DNA of 16,154 nucleotides from Kangiellaceae bacterium (GTDB lineage Bacteria > Pseudomonadota > Gammaproteobacteria > Enterobacterales > Kangiellaceae): positions 1-16,154 of the forward strand of contig JAUUYO010000041.1 in the NCBI GenBank assembly GCA_030590405.1, in the 5' to 3' direction. Both the position numbers and the translations under genes were made by a program. Below are positions 7,823-14,466 of this stretch, piece by piece (position 1 is the first letter of the stretch; each line of letters begins with the position of its first letter). The notes beneath the pieces were generated by a model that did no database searches, had not been told where the DNA came from, and saw nothing but the letters and a program-made list of their open reading frames with translations.

Positions 7823-9451
7823 TTATAAATCTCGAAGCTCACGTCGCAATAATTTACCCACAGTTGACTTAGGTAATTCATCAATAAAAACGATATGCTT
7901 GGGCACTTTGTAGGGTGCCATGTGTTGTCGACAGAAATTAATGATATCCTCTTTAGAGAGTGCGCAATCGGTTTTTACCACAAATAATTTTGGCGCTTCA
8001 CCTGATTTGTCATCATTGATGCCAATGCAGGCCGATTCTAAAACTCCCGGCATTTTGGCCACTTCAGCTTCAATTTCGTTGGGGTAAACATTAAAACCAG
8101 AAACCAGGATCATGTCTTTCTTTCGATCCACAATATGAAAAAAGCCTCGCTCATCAAGCAGTGCAATATCACCGGTTTTAAAATAACCATCATGAGTCAT
8201 GGCCTCGGCTGTCGCCTGTTCATTTTGCCAATAACCTTGCATGACTTGCGGGCCTTTTGCGCAAAGTTCGCCAGTTTCACCTTGCGGGACTTCCTTTTCA
8301 TCATCGTCTCTGATTGAAATATCAGTCGACGGAACGGGAATGCCAATCCCGCTGATATAGCCTTCATCGCTGCCAAGATTAAGCGATAAAACCGGTGAGG
8401 TTTCTGATAATCCATAGCCTTCTTTTAACTTTTTGCCAGTGACTGCCAGCCATTTTTGTGAAACCGCTTCTTGCACAGGAGCGCCGCCGCCAACGGTGAG
8501 TTTAAGGCTCGAAAAATTAATATCAGAAAATCCCGAGGTATGCAGTAGCCCATTAAACAAGGTATTCACCCCAGTGAAAAATGTCGCTCGAGTCTGCTGC
8601 CAGGTTTTAACAAAGGACTGCATGTCCCTTGGATTGGCAATCAATACATTTTTTGCGCCAAATTTAAAATAGGAGAGAGTGTTAACCGACAGCGCAAAGA
8701 TATGATACATCGGAATGGCGGTGATAATTGTTTCTTCACCATGATCGATCATTTGTTTAGCAAGTTCTTCATACTGTAAAATATTAGCAATCAGATTGCC
8801 GTGGCTCAGCATAGCGCCTTTGGATAAACCGGTCGTGCCGCCGGTGTATTGCAATAATAAAAGGTCTTCCTGGTTTAATTCGGGAGATTTTAAAGTGAGT
8901 TCTTTTCCCTCATTAATCGCCTGGGTAAAAGAAATAGTGTCTTTTAGTCGAGGATTAACCGCCTCATCAGGCAGTTTTTTATTAACCAGATCGTCGAGCT
9001 GTATCACAATTATTTTTTTGATAGCGGTATTATCAATCACTTCTGCCAGTGTTTTTGTCGAACCAGAAAAGATAATAATGGTTTCGACCTGGGCATCGTT
9101 AAGTTGATGTTCCAGTTCAACTGGCGAGTAAAGTGGGTTGATACTAACTTGCACTCCACCGACTCGAAAAATGCCCCACATCGCAATCGCAAAAGAAAAG
9201 GTATTGGGACACATCAGTGCCACCCGATCGCCTTTTTTAACTCCCATTTTGTTTTGTAAATAAGCGGCAAAATTTTCGGAAAATTGATCGACCTGAGAAT
9301 AGCTGATCGATTCGCCAAAACTAACATAAGCAGTCTTATCCGAATAGGTCTTCACTGCTTGCTGAAAAATATCCAACATTGAGCGATAGTCATCAGTCTT
9401 GATGCTGGTGTTGCAACCTTGTGGATAATTTTTATACCATGCCTTTTCCAT
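7823..9451 (-). CDS. fadD: Long-chain fatty acid-CoA ligase
   Basis: An acyl-adenylate-forming enzyme, 542 residues, that activates fatty acids with ATP and CoA at the inner face of the membrane for beta-oxidation or lipid synthesis. The ATP P-loop YTGGTTGLSKGA lies at 202-213, the second ATP motif GYGLSETSP at about 345-353, the fatty-acyl-CoA-synthetase signature around 421-461 (DGYFKTGDIAL, DRKKDMILVSGFNVYP), and the catalytic lysine K533 in STVGKLLRREL. AAGGAAG stands just before the ATG. It lies 39 bp after the DUF302 gene on the same strand, so the two may be co-transcribed. I could not recognise a FadR operator in the short gap. Some FadD-like proteins use other acids, so the chain-length preference is inferred. 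Confidence 0.94.
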   Translation of the reverse strand: MEKAWYKNYPQGCNTSIKTDDYRSMLDIFQQAVKTYSDKTAYVSFGESISYSQVDQFSENFAAYLQNKMGVKKGDRVALMCPNTFSFAIAMWGIFRVGGVQVSINPLYSPVELEHQLNDAQVETIIIFSGSTKTLAEVIDNTAIKKIIVIQLDDLVNKKLPDEAVNPRLKDTISFTQAINEGKELTLKSPELNQEDLLLLQYTGGTTGLSKGAMLSHGNLIANILQYEELAKQMIDHGEETIITAIPMYHIFALSVNTLSYFKFGAKNVLIANPRDMQSFVKTWQQTRATFFTGVNTLFNGLLHTSGFSDINFSSLKLTVGGGAPVQEAVSQKWLAVTGKKLKEGYGLSETSPVLSLNLGSDEGYISGIGIPVPSTDISIRDDDEKEVPQGETGELCAKGPQVMQGYWQNEQATAEAMTHDGYFKTGDIALLDERGFFHIVDRKKDMILVSGFNVYPNEIEAEVAKMPGVLESACIGINDDKSGEAPKLFVVKTDCALSKEDIINFCRQHMAPYKVPKHIVFIDELPKSTVGKLLRRELRDL

Positions 9452-9490
9452 TTTGTCGCTTCCTTATTTTCTTGCTTAATGAGAAGTTGA

Positions 9491-9967
9491 TTATTTCGAG
9501 ACTGATTGCTTCGAGGTTGACTCCTTAGAGATTGCCGCTAGCACCGACTTTATTTTTTTGAAAATAGGATCACAACCTTTCACCTTATGACGCTGTTGAA
9601 GATACTCAGGATTATTCACCGATAACCAAACTTTGCCACCGGCATCTTTCCATATCAGGGCTTTTTGCGGAAGATCGATGGCAATAGTCGGAGCACATTG
9701 CATAAGCTTGCTGCCTATTTTGGGGTTACCGAAAATAATGACGATAGTATCTCGTAGTTCGATACCGACGTTTTTAGCCTCTTGAGCATGGTCGACTTTA
9801 CTGGATATAGTAAATCCCTTTTTTTCCAATATTTGCACTAGCTGCTTGGCGGTGTCATTGACAGAGTGCTGACTGGCAAAAGTGAGCAAGTCTTTTCGGT
9901 CATGACAAGCACCAGTGAGCGGGATTGATAGCAGGGCTACTACTAATAATAAGGTTACTTTTTTCAT
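9491..9967 (-). CDS. Exported DUF302 domain protein
   Basis: A 158-residue protein with an N-terminal signal peptide (KKVTLLLVVALLSIPLTGAC) and one DUF302 domain, a family of unknown function with a compact alpha/beta fold. Family marks are the helix with a GF-x-I-x-x-KVDHAQEA motif, then LRDTIVIIFGNPKIGSKLMQ, AIDLPQKALIWKD and GKVWLSVNNPEYL. The signal could be cut before Cys as a lipoprotein, though TGAC is a poor lipobox, or by ordinary signal peptidase. I start it at ATG 9967, preceded by AGAGGAAAT at correct spacing; the frame could also open at 10024, but that would place 19 extra residues in front of the signal peptide. It precedes fadD on the same strand; no functional link is evident. 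Confidence 0.88.
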   Translation of the reverse strand: MKKVTLLLVVALLSIPLTGACHDRKDLLTFASQHSVNDTAKQLVQILEKKGFTISSKVDHAQEAKNVGIELRDTIVIIFGNPKIGSKLMQCAPTIAIDLPQKALIWKDAGGKVWLSVNNPEYLQQRHKVKGCDPIFKKIKSVLAAISKESTSKQSVSK

Positions 9968-10136
9968 TGTTATTTCCTCTAGCGATCTAAATATTAAGAA
10001 TTTGGACTGAACAGTGGTCATCATATCAATTAACTATCATAAGTGCGAATGGCGGCGTAAGTGTGTCTTTACTCGCTCTCTAAAGCAGCATAAAATCAAT
10101 GTTTTTTAGTAATGCTATATATGCAGGACATCAAGT

Positions 10137-10856
10137 TTGAAACAACCCTTTGAAGCGTCAAATGAAACCCCCAACCATTTACATAAATCCCATCGAGTTG
10201 GTTGGTTACGGGCTGCGGTGATGGGGGCCAATGACGGGATTGTCTCAACTGCCAGTCTGTTGATTGGAGTTGCGGCGGCGGCGGCTTCACATAATGACAT
10301 TTTACTGGCTGGGGTGGCGGGACTCGTGGCCGGCGCTATGTCAATGGCGGCCGGAGAATATGTTTCGGTCAGTTCACAAGCTGATACCGAGCAAGCCGAC
10401 ATCGAACTTGAAAAGCATCATTTAGAAAATCATGCTGAATATGAAAAAAAAGAATTAACCGATATATATGTTGAACGTGGGTTAGATGAGGCTCTGGCCG
10501 CAGAAGTAGCCACTCAATTAATGGAACATGATGCACTGGGCGCACATTTGCGAGATGAGCTAGGTATTCATGAGCGAACGACTGCCCAGCCAATGCTCGC
10601 ATCGGTAACCTCCGCAACATCCTTCACCGTCGGTGCCGCCTTTCCTTTAATCGTTGCTTTTTTTGCCCCGGTTAACCATTTGCTTCCGATATTAGCGGGA
10701 TCAAGTATGCTATTTTTGATTGGGCTGGGGAGCTTAGCTGCAAAAGCAGGCGGAGCCAGTAAGCGTCGGGGCGCTTTAAGAGTGGTTCTTTGGGGAGCAA
10801 TGGCTATGATTGCAACGGCGGCTGTGGGGCGATTGTTTGCGGTTTTGATGGGGTGA
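10137..10856 (+). CDS. VIT/CCC1-family iron or manganese transporter
   Basis: A 239-residue membrane protein of the VIT1/CCC1 family, which exports or sequesters Fe2+ or Mn2+. The hallmark first helix is GWLRAAVMGANDGIVSTAS (about 22-40). A second helix contains AGAMSMAAGEYVSV, then a charged cytoplasmic region rich in Glu and His (about 84-145, with DIELEKHHLENHAEYEKKE) that forms the metal-binding part in this family, then three C-terminal helices (about 155-178, 182-204, 212-237), giving the expected five. The start is TTG at 10137, supported by AGGA at 10125-10128 and by the normal distance to the first helix; no in-frame ATG fits better. It is divergent from the DUF302 gene across about 170 bp. 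The metal specificity cannot be read from the sequence. Confidence 0.92.
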   Translation: MKQPFEASNETPNHLHKSHRVGWLRAAVMGANDGIVSTASLLIGVAAAAASHNDILLAGVAGLVAGAMSMAAGEYVSVSSQADTEQADIELEKHHLENHAEYEKKELTDIYVERGLDEALAAEVATQLMEHDALGAHLRDELGIHERTTAQPMLASVTSATSFTVGAAFPLIVAFFAPVNHLLPILAGSSMLFLIGLGSLAAKAGGASKRRGALRVVLWGAMAMIATAAVGRLFAVLMG

Positions 10857-11082
10857 AATTTTTTGTAGAAATGAAACTATTTTTCCTAATTCTAAAATTG
10901 TCGGCTAGTGATAAAAGTAAGTTCATTGATTGTTAAGTCAAAATTAAGTATATTTTTGGCTCGAATAATATACTGCCAAATAGCTTGACTATCAAACTGC
11001 TTGGTCGAAGTGTAATAATCTAATGAAGGCTAAAATGTTGCCTTAAATTTGACAGCGAACATGTTGAATTGAAATGTATTTT

Positions 11083-11163
11083 GTAGGGAGGGCAGTCAGT
11101 TTTGCCCACCATTTTCGATAAATTCAAAGATCCAGCGTGGGCAGAAGAGATTGCCCACCCTAC
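11083..11163. repeat. REP-like double-hairpin palindromic element
   Basis: An 81-bp element bounded by near-perfect inverted ends: GTAGGGAGGGCA (11083-11094) against TGCCCACCCTAC (11152-11163), 11 of 12 bases complementary. Inside it forms two hairpins of the same design. The left pairs 11087-11094 with 11103-11110 (7 of 8) and the right pairs GTGGGCA at 11137-11143 with TGCCCAC at 11152-11158 (perfect); each has an 8-base loop. This head-to-head pairing is like REP/BIME elements or a very small transposable remnant. It contains no gene. Confidence 0.8.
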
Positions 11164-11195
11164 TTGATTTAACTAGATCCAGGAGTACAAGTCCC

Positions 11196-11210
11196 TCCCC
11201 TTCCAGGGGA
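11196..11210. repeat. Short GC-rich hairpin
   Basis: TCCCCT tcc AGGGGA is a perfect 6-bp inverted repeat with a 3-base loop, only 33 bp beyond the REP-like element. It lacks a T tract on the plus strand, so it is not a standard terminator. It may be part of a second dispersed repeat. Confidence 0.5.
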
Positions 11211-11311
11211 AATCAAAAAACGCCTTGTAAGAAAGTAGATGTTTTTTAAAACTTAGCATAAATTCAGCTGGCGTAAATGCGCTACCTGATTTCGTCATAT
11301 AGGAGTTAATA

Positions 11312-11854
11312 GTGGCTAAAAAGTATTCACAGTTAGATAAAGAGCATATCGGGTTTATCAACAGCCAACATATCTATTTTGTTGCAAGCGCTGGCGAAGA
11401 AGGTTTTGTTAATGTTTCACCAAAGGGAATGGATAGCTTGCGAGTAATCAATGAAACAAAAGTCCTATGGTTAAATCTAACTGGCAGCGGTAATGAAACA
11501 GCAGCTCATGTTTTAGAAAATGAACGTATGACAATCATGTTCTGCTCTTTTGATCAATACCCCTTAATCCTGAGGTTATATGGTAAGGCAAAAGCCATAC
11601 ATCCGCGGGATAAGGATTGGATTGAGTTAATTGGATTATTTCCTGAATATATCGGCGCAAGACAACTGTTCGAACTCGACATTTCAATGGTACAAACATC
11701 TTGTGGATTTGCAGTACCTTTTTATGAGTTAAAAGGAGAGAGGAAAACTTTGATTAAATCAGCTGAGAAGCGAGGCAGGAAAAATATTGAACAATATTGG
11801 CAAGGAAAGAACATGATTAGTCTTAATGGCAAAGATACGGGGATTATTGAATAA
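11312..11854 (+). CDS. Pyridoxamine 5'-phosphate oxidase-fold flavoprotein
   Basis: A 180-residue cytoplasmic protein with the split-barrel FMN-binding fold of the PPOx family. Visible marks are the N-terminal helix and strand HIYFVASAGEEGFVNVSPKG (20-39), where NVSPKG is typical of the subgroup, the strand KVLWLNLTGSGNETAAHVLEN (50-70), and RMTIMFCSF with LRLYGKAKAI (about 72-96). A C-terminal Lys/Arg-rich tail follows FELDISMVQTSCGFAVPFYE. Such proteins are usually annotated only as family members; the substrate is unknown and it is not PdxH itself. The start is GTG at 11312 with AGGAG at 11301-11305. The AraC/GyrI-like regulator follows on the same strand after 125 bp; a link between them is only positional. 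Confidence 0.88.
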   Translation: MAKKYSQLDKEHIGFINSQHIYFVASAGEEGFVNVSPKGMDSLRVINETKVLWLNLTGSGNETAAHVLENERMTIMFCSFDQYPLILRLYGKAKAIHPRDKDWIELIGLFPEYIGARQLFELDISMVQTSCGFAVPFYELKGERKTLIKSAEKRGRKNIEQYWQGKNMISLNGKDTGIIE

Positions 11855-11979
11855 GTCATTTCTTGCAGGATGACAAGAATATTAATTTCTCAACATAGCA
11901 ATATCCATCATCTTTTCCTTCTTCATAGTGGTTAGTATGTAGCACTGTTAAGCGAGCTTTTAAAAATAAATAAGGCTGA

Positions 11980-12864
11980 ATGAATGATCATCAAATGATT
12001 AGTTATCAACACCGGTTTCACAAAGCATTAGATTACATTGAATCTCATTTAGAAGAAAAGCTTTCGCTTGCACAACTAAGCCGAGTGGCTCATTTATCTA
12101 AATACCATTTTCACAGGCAATTCGCTGCTTTATTTGGACTAAACATTTTCATGTATATAAAATTAAGTCGTGTTAAGCGAGCTTCGTACCAACTTGCTTT
12201 TCGACACGAAATAAAAGTGATTGATATTGCTTTAGCTAATGGTTATCAAAGTTCAGAAGCTTTTTCCAGGGCATTTAAAGTGGCTGTTGGTCAAAGCCCA
12301 TCTAATTTCAGAAAAAACCCTAATTGGGAAGCTTGGCATGAAAAACACCAACTAATAAAAAATCTGAGGAATAATAGAATGGAACGCAAACATCAATCAT
12401 TCAAAGTAAAAACTATGATGTTCAACGAAATTAAAGTGGCCTGCCTTGAGCATCGAGGCGCTCCTGAAAAGCTTGGCAATACGATTAGACAATTTATTAA
12501 TTGGCGAAAAGACAACCGACTACCGCCCAGTAAAGGTCGAACTTTTAATCTGGTTTTTGATGAACCTGACACAACCAAAGCAGAGGATTATCGTTTTGAT
12601 CTGTGCGCTGCGGTAACCTCCAATATTGCTAAAAATGATTATGGGGTAATCAATAAAAACATTCCTGGCGGGCGATGCGCGGTGCTTCGACATATCGGAA
12701 CGGATGATAATATTGGTGTTGTGGTCAGCTATCTTTATTCTGACTGGCTTGAGCAAAGCGGTGAAGCGCTGCGGGATTTTCCTTTATTTTTTGAGCGAGT
12801 AAGTTTTTTTCCCGATGTAGCTGAGTGTGAAATGGTGACTGATGTGTATTTGCCGATTGAATAA
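11980..12864 (+). CDS. AraC-family regulator with GyrI-like ligand domain
   Basis: A 294-residue transcription factor. The N-terminal AraC DNA-binding region holds two helix-turn-helix units: the first near 28-53 (LSLAQLSRVAHLSKYHFHRQF), the second near 79-111 (VIDIALANGYQSSEAFSRAFKVAVGQSP). A linker leads to a GyrI-like (AraE/Rob-type) domain from about 141 to the end, with VKTMMFNEIKVACLEHRG and late FPLFFERVSFFPDVAECEMVTDVYLPIE; such domains bind small, often cationic drugs. This is the SoxS/Rob-like fused form, so it probably activates genes on ligand binding. The start is ATG 11980 with AAGG just upstream. The neighbours do not include an efflux pump, so its targets are unknown. Confidence 0.92.
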   Translation: MNDHQMISYQHRFHKALDYIESHLEEKLSLAQLSRVAHLSKYHFHRQFAALFGLNIFMYIKLSRVKRASYQLAFRHEIKVIDIALANGYQSSEAFSRAFKVAVGQSPSNFRKNPNWEAWHEKHQLIKNLRNNRMERKHQSFKVKTMMFNEIKVACLEHRGAPEKLGNTIRQFINWRKDNRLPPSKGRTFNLVFDEPDTTKAEDYRFDLCAAVTSNIAKNDYGVINKNIPGGRCAVLRHIGTDDNIGVVVSYLYSDWLEQSGEALRDFPLFFERVSFFPDVAECEMVTDVYLPIE

Positions 12865-13183
12865 GCGGTAAACTTTTAATTGAAAAAGTACTGATAATTA
12901 GTATTGACTCTCGCCTTAGGTGAGGGTTGCCGTGGGTTGCTGGCAACTATAGTTATTGTTTTCGTGGTAAATTAGTTTGGGGTGTCCTTTTATAACCTTT
13001 AACACCGTATGCCAAAGAAAGAAGTTAAATACTGGATATATCGAAATAGGGAGCCGCTATCAAAACAATACTAGTTCCCTGTGCATCAATCAATTACCTT
13101 TATTTTATAAACGGCATAGCAAATGTGCCATGATTCACATAATGGAGAAAATTAACACGGTAAAATTGCCCTTTTAATTCACA
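12865..13183. other. Intergenic region before the GNAT-like gene
   Basis: About 320 bp with no credible gene. Two hairpins stand at its start: CTCGCC / GGTGAG (12910-12924, one G-T pair) and GTTGCC / GGCAAC (12926-12947, 10-base loop). Neither is followed by a T tract, so terminator activity is doubtful. The rest is AT-rich and has no promoter I can defend. Confidence 0.5.
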
Positions 13184-13195
13184 GTGGATGCGAAC

Positions 13196-13762
13196 ATGCA
13201 ATCAGTCAAAAATACTACGCTTGATGGAAATGATTTTGCTCAAGTTGTACGGTTCTATGAGCGCTTAAGAAAAGAAATATATAAACATACTGAATCAATA
13301 CACCCACAATTCAAATGCTACGAGATTAAACACTCGGACGCAACAATAGCTGATACTTGGCGTTCGGTAAACCATACGAAAGAGCGGAGCCAATGGTCGT
13401 GGAAATATGCGTATCAGTGTTATAATTCCAAGAGTAGCTTTAAACGTTTCGACTTATGTATTAAAAACGGTGCTCATCCCATCGGTTTGGCATATGGTAT
13501 GCCGACAAAATCGAAAGGTAAGCTAAAAATTGATATTATTGAGTCCACCCCCATTAAAGAGCATAAATTGAACAACAGTGTATTTGAAATCATATCTACC
13601 GGTGCACAAGCTTATGCCGCATTGTTAGGAGCTAATGAAATTAGAATAATGAACCCACTTAACGAAGCGTTAAGCAATTTTTATAATCGCTTTGGGTATG
13701 AAAGAGTTGAGCCATCCAGAAAAAAACTGGGTGTCTATTGCTCCATGAAATTAGAAGGGTAA
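13196..13762 (+). CDS. GNAT-like acyltransferase-fold protein of unknown function
   Basis: A 188-residue protein from ATG 13196, or 192 from an in-frame GTG at 13184; neither has a strong ribosome binding site. I do not recognise a named family. The C-terminal half reads like a GNAT core: strands IGLAYGMP and KLKIDIIESTP, a helix (about 130-150) ending AYAALLGANEIRIMNPLNEALSNF, then YNRFGYERVEP, the typical GNAT end with Tyr and FGY. The usual acetyl-CoA pyrophosphate loop (R/Q-x-x-G-x-G) is not evident; after IESTP the chain reads IKEHKLNNSV. The N-terminal half is charged with several Trp (RSQWSWKYAYQCY) and no recognised motif. It heads an apparent operon with two tiny lysine-rich genes (4 bp gap, then overlap). 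The substrate is unknown and the fold assignment is tentative. Confidence 0.7.
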   Translation: MQSVKNTTLDGNDFAQVVRFYERLRKEIYKHTESIHPQFKCYEIKHSDATIADTWRSVNHTKERSQWSWKYAYQCYNSKSSFKRFDLCIKNGAHPIGLAYGMPTKSKGKLKIDIIESTPIKEHKLNNSVFEIISTGAQAYAALLGANEIRIMNPLNEALSNFYNRFGYERVEPSRKKLGVYCSMKLEG

Positions 13763-13766
13763 GACG

Positions 13767-13937
13767 ATGACTGATTACGATAAAGAAATGGAAGAAGCAA
13801 AGGCACGATTAAAAAAAGCCTTACCTAAAGTTAAAAAAAATGCGGAAAAAAGCCGTAACATTGGAGAGCCGGACTTATTAATAAGTGGAACGCTTGATGA
13901 AGTAGCCATTAAAAGAGAATCCAAGCATGATGAATAA
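13767..13937 (+). CDS. Small lysine-rich protein A (56 aa), downstream of the GNAT-like gene
   Basis: A 56-residue, highly charged ORF starting 4 bp after the GNAT-like stop, with AGAAGGG at about 13753-13759 in front of its ATG. No signal peptide, membrane segment or cysteine. The first half looks like one amphipathic helix, EEAKARLKKALPKVKKN (about residues 9-25), followed by KSRNIGEPDLLISG and a short charged tail. The next ORF carries a related block, (D/E)EAK-x-RLKK then KVK-x-N, so the two are probably paralogues. No known family is recognised. Tight spacing suggests co-translation with the GNAT-like protein. It could be a substrate, partner or antitoxin-like regulator; the sequence does not decide. 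Confidence 0.65.
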   Translation: MTDYDKEMEEAKARLKKALPKVKKNAEKSRNIGEPDLLISGTLDEVAIKRESKHDE

Positions 13938-14064
13938 TAAAGTAGATAATGACACACCTGATGCGGTAAAAAATATTGATGAGGCCAAAGAGCGCCTTAA
14001 AAAACTCAATAAAGGAAAGGTAAAACAAAATACAAAGCAAGCGCAATTTAATCGAGGATACTAA
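13927..14064 (+). CDS. Small lysine-rich protein B (45 aa), probably frameshifted
   Basis: A 45-residue ORF overlapping the end of small gene A by 11 bases (two ATG codons, 13927 and 13930, precede A's stop), a layout typical of translational coupling. Residues about 18-35 (DEAKERLKK, then KVKQN) match the helix of gene A. In this frame it ends abruptly with FNRGY. The +1 frame is open from 14024 to a TAA at 14117-14119 and reads SKRNLIEDTNPLSGQAKGDW, then a Lys-rich end; this lines up with SRNIGEPDLLISG in gene A. The intact ancestor was therefore probably about 64 residues, and a one-base change near 14024-14040, in an A-rich run, shifted the frame. A programmed shift cannot be excluded. 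Confidence 0.55.
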   Translation: MMNNKVDNDTPDAVKNIDEAKERLKKLNKGKVKQNTKQAQFNRGY

Positions 14065-14120
14065 TCCCCTTTCAGGTCAAGCAAAAGGTGACTGGATGCA
14101 GGGTAAACAGGTTAAGTAAC

Positions 14121-14154
14121 CGTCATAATATTGTGCTGAACGTCAATAATATTG
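14121..14154. promoter_or_regulatory. Direct repeats upstream of the antitoxin gene, possible operator
   Basis: CGTCATAATATTG (14121-14133) and CGTCAATAATATTG (14141-14154) are near-identical blocks starting 20 bp apart, about two helical turns, so a dimeric regulator could contact both on one face. They lie just upstream of the putative promoter of the antitoxin gene, where antitoxin autoregulation sites normally sit. The function is inferred. Confidence 0.5.
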
Positions 14155-14174
14155 AGCCTTGGTTTGCGGACACA

Positions 14175-14183
14175 TGCTAAAAT
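14175..14183 (+). promoter_or_regulatory. Extended -10 promoter element of the antitoxin gene
   Basis: TGCTAAAAT has the extended -10 form (TGn followed by a TATAAT-like hexamer), about 27 bp before the ATG. No good -35 lies at 16-18 bp, which is tolerated with an extended -10. The downstream ribosome binding site GGAGG (14200-14204) is strong. Confidence 0.5.
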
Positions 14184-14210
14184 GTACCAATAGATTTTCG
14201 GAGGTCCAAC

Positions 14211-14432
14211 ATGTCAACGGCACTTGCACAGGTAATTGAAAAAGTTCAAGGTCTTACTTCTGATGAAAAAGCTTTAGTTGCTCATTGCCTTATTTCTTCT
14301 TTGGAAGTAAAACAGGATGACAGCGTTGACGATGCGTGGGCCGAACTAGCCGAAAAACGTTTCTCTGAGTTAGAGTCTGGAGTTGCAAAAGAAATCTCAT
14401 GGAAAGATATTAAGAATAATATAATGGGTTAA
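14211..14432 (+). CDS. Orphan antitoxin, addiction module component (TIGR02574-like)
   Basis: A 73-residue acidic protein like the short antitoxins of the addiction-module family usually paired with RelE/ParE-type toxins. Features: an N-terminal helix ALAQVIEKVQGLTSDEKALVAHCLISSL, an acidic middle (DDSVDDAWAELAEKR), and the C-terminal toxin-binding tail ESGVAKEISWKDIKNNI, matching the family's ESGK-x-x-x-IPW-x-x-V pattern. GGAGG at 14200-14204 gives strong translation. In intact systems the toxin gene begins within a few bases; here an ATG follows one base after the stop but its frame closes after nine codons, so the antitoxin is an orphan. It may still bind its own promoter or neutralise related toxins elsewhere. 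Confidence 0.88.
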   Translation: MSTALAQVIEKVQGLTSDEKALVAHCLISSLEVKQDDSVDDAWAELAEKRFSELESGVAKEISWKDIKNNIMG

Positions 14433-14433
14433 A

Positions 14434-14463
14434 ATGCTAAGAATAATCTTTCACCCACTCTAA
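14434..14463 (+). pseudogene. Truncated RelE/ParE-type toxin, 9-codon remnant
   Basis: One base after the antitoxin stop, an ATG opens the frame MLRIIFHPL and then hits TAA. The beginning matches the usual N-terminus of RelE/ParE-family toxins (I-x-FHP followed by an acidic helix). Position and sequence both identify it as the start of the lost partner toxin. The rest is absent: the stop of priA on the other strand lies 3 bp further on, so the deletion or insertion endpoint is at about 14458-14466. Confidence 0.7.
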
Positions 14464-14466
14464 AAA

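Larger units (their letters stand above)
10857..11311. other. Intergenic region between the VIT transporter and PPOx-fold genes
   Basis: About 455 bp with no credible gene. Its AT-rich first half (to about 11080) shows no convincing terminator or promoter; a TTGACT at 10985-10990 has no -10 at proper spacing. Its second half holds the double-hairpin element at 11083-11163 and a short hairpin at 11196-11210, then the AGGAG ribosome binding site of the next gene at 11301-11305. Confidence 0.6.

Noticed and set aside
10985..11018. TTGACT with TAATAA as a sigma-70 promoter in the gap before the PPOx-fold gene
   Set aside because: The spacing is 22 bp, too long for a functional -35/-10 pair, and the gene lies 300 bp away.
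12910..12947. Two hairpins after the AraC gene as a rho-independent terminator
   Set aside because: Neither stem is followed by a run of T residues.
12977..13177. A 66-codon plus-strand frame in the gap before the GNAT-like gene
   Set aside because: Its composition is not protein-like, no ribosome binding site precedes it, and no family or remnant could be recognised.
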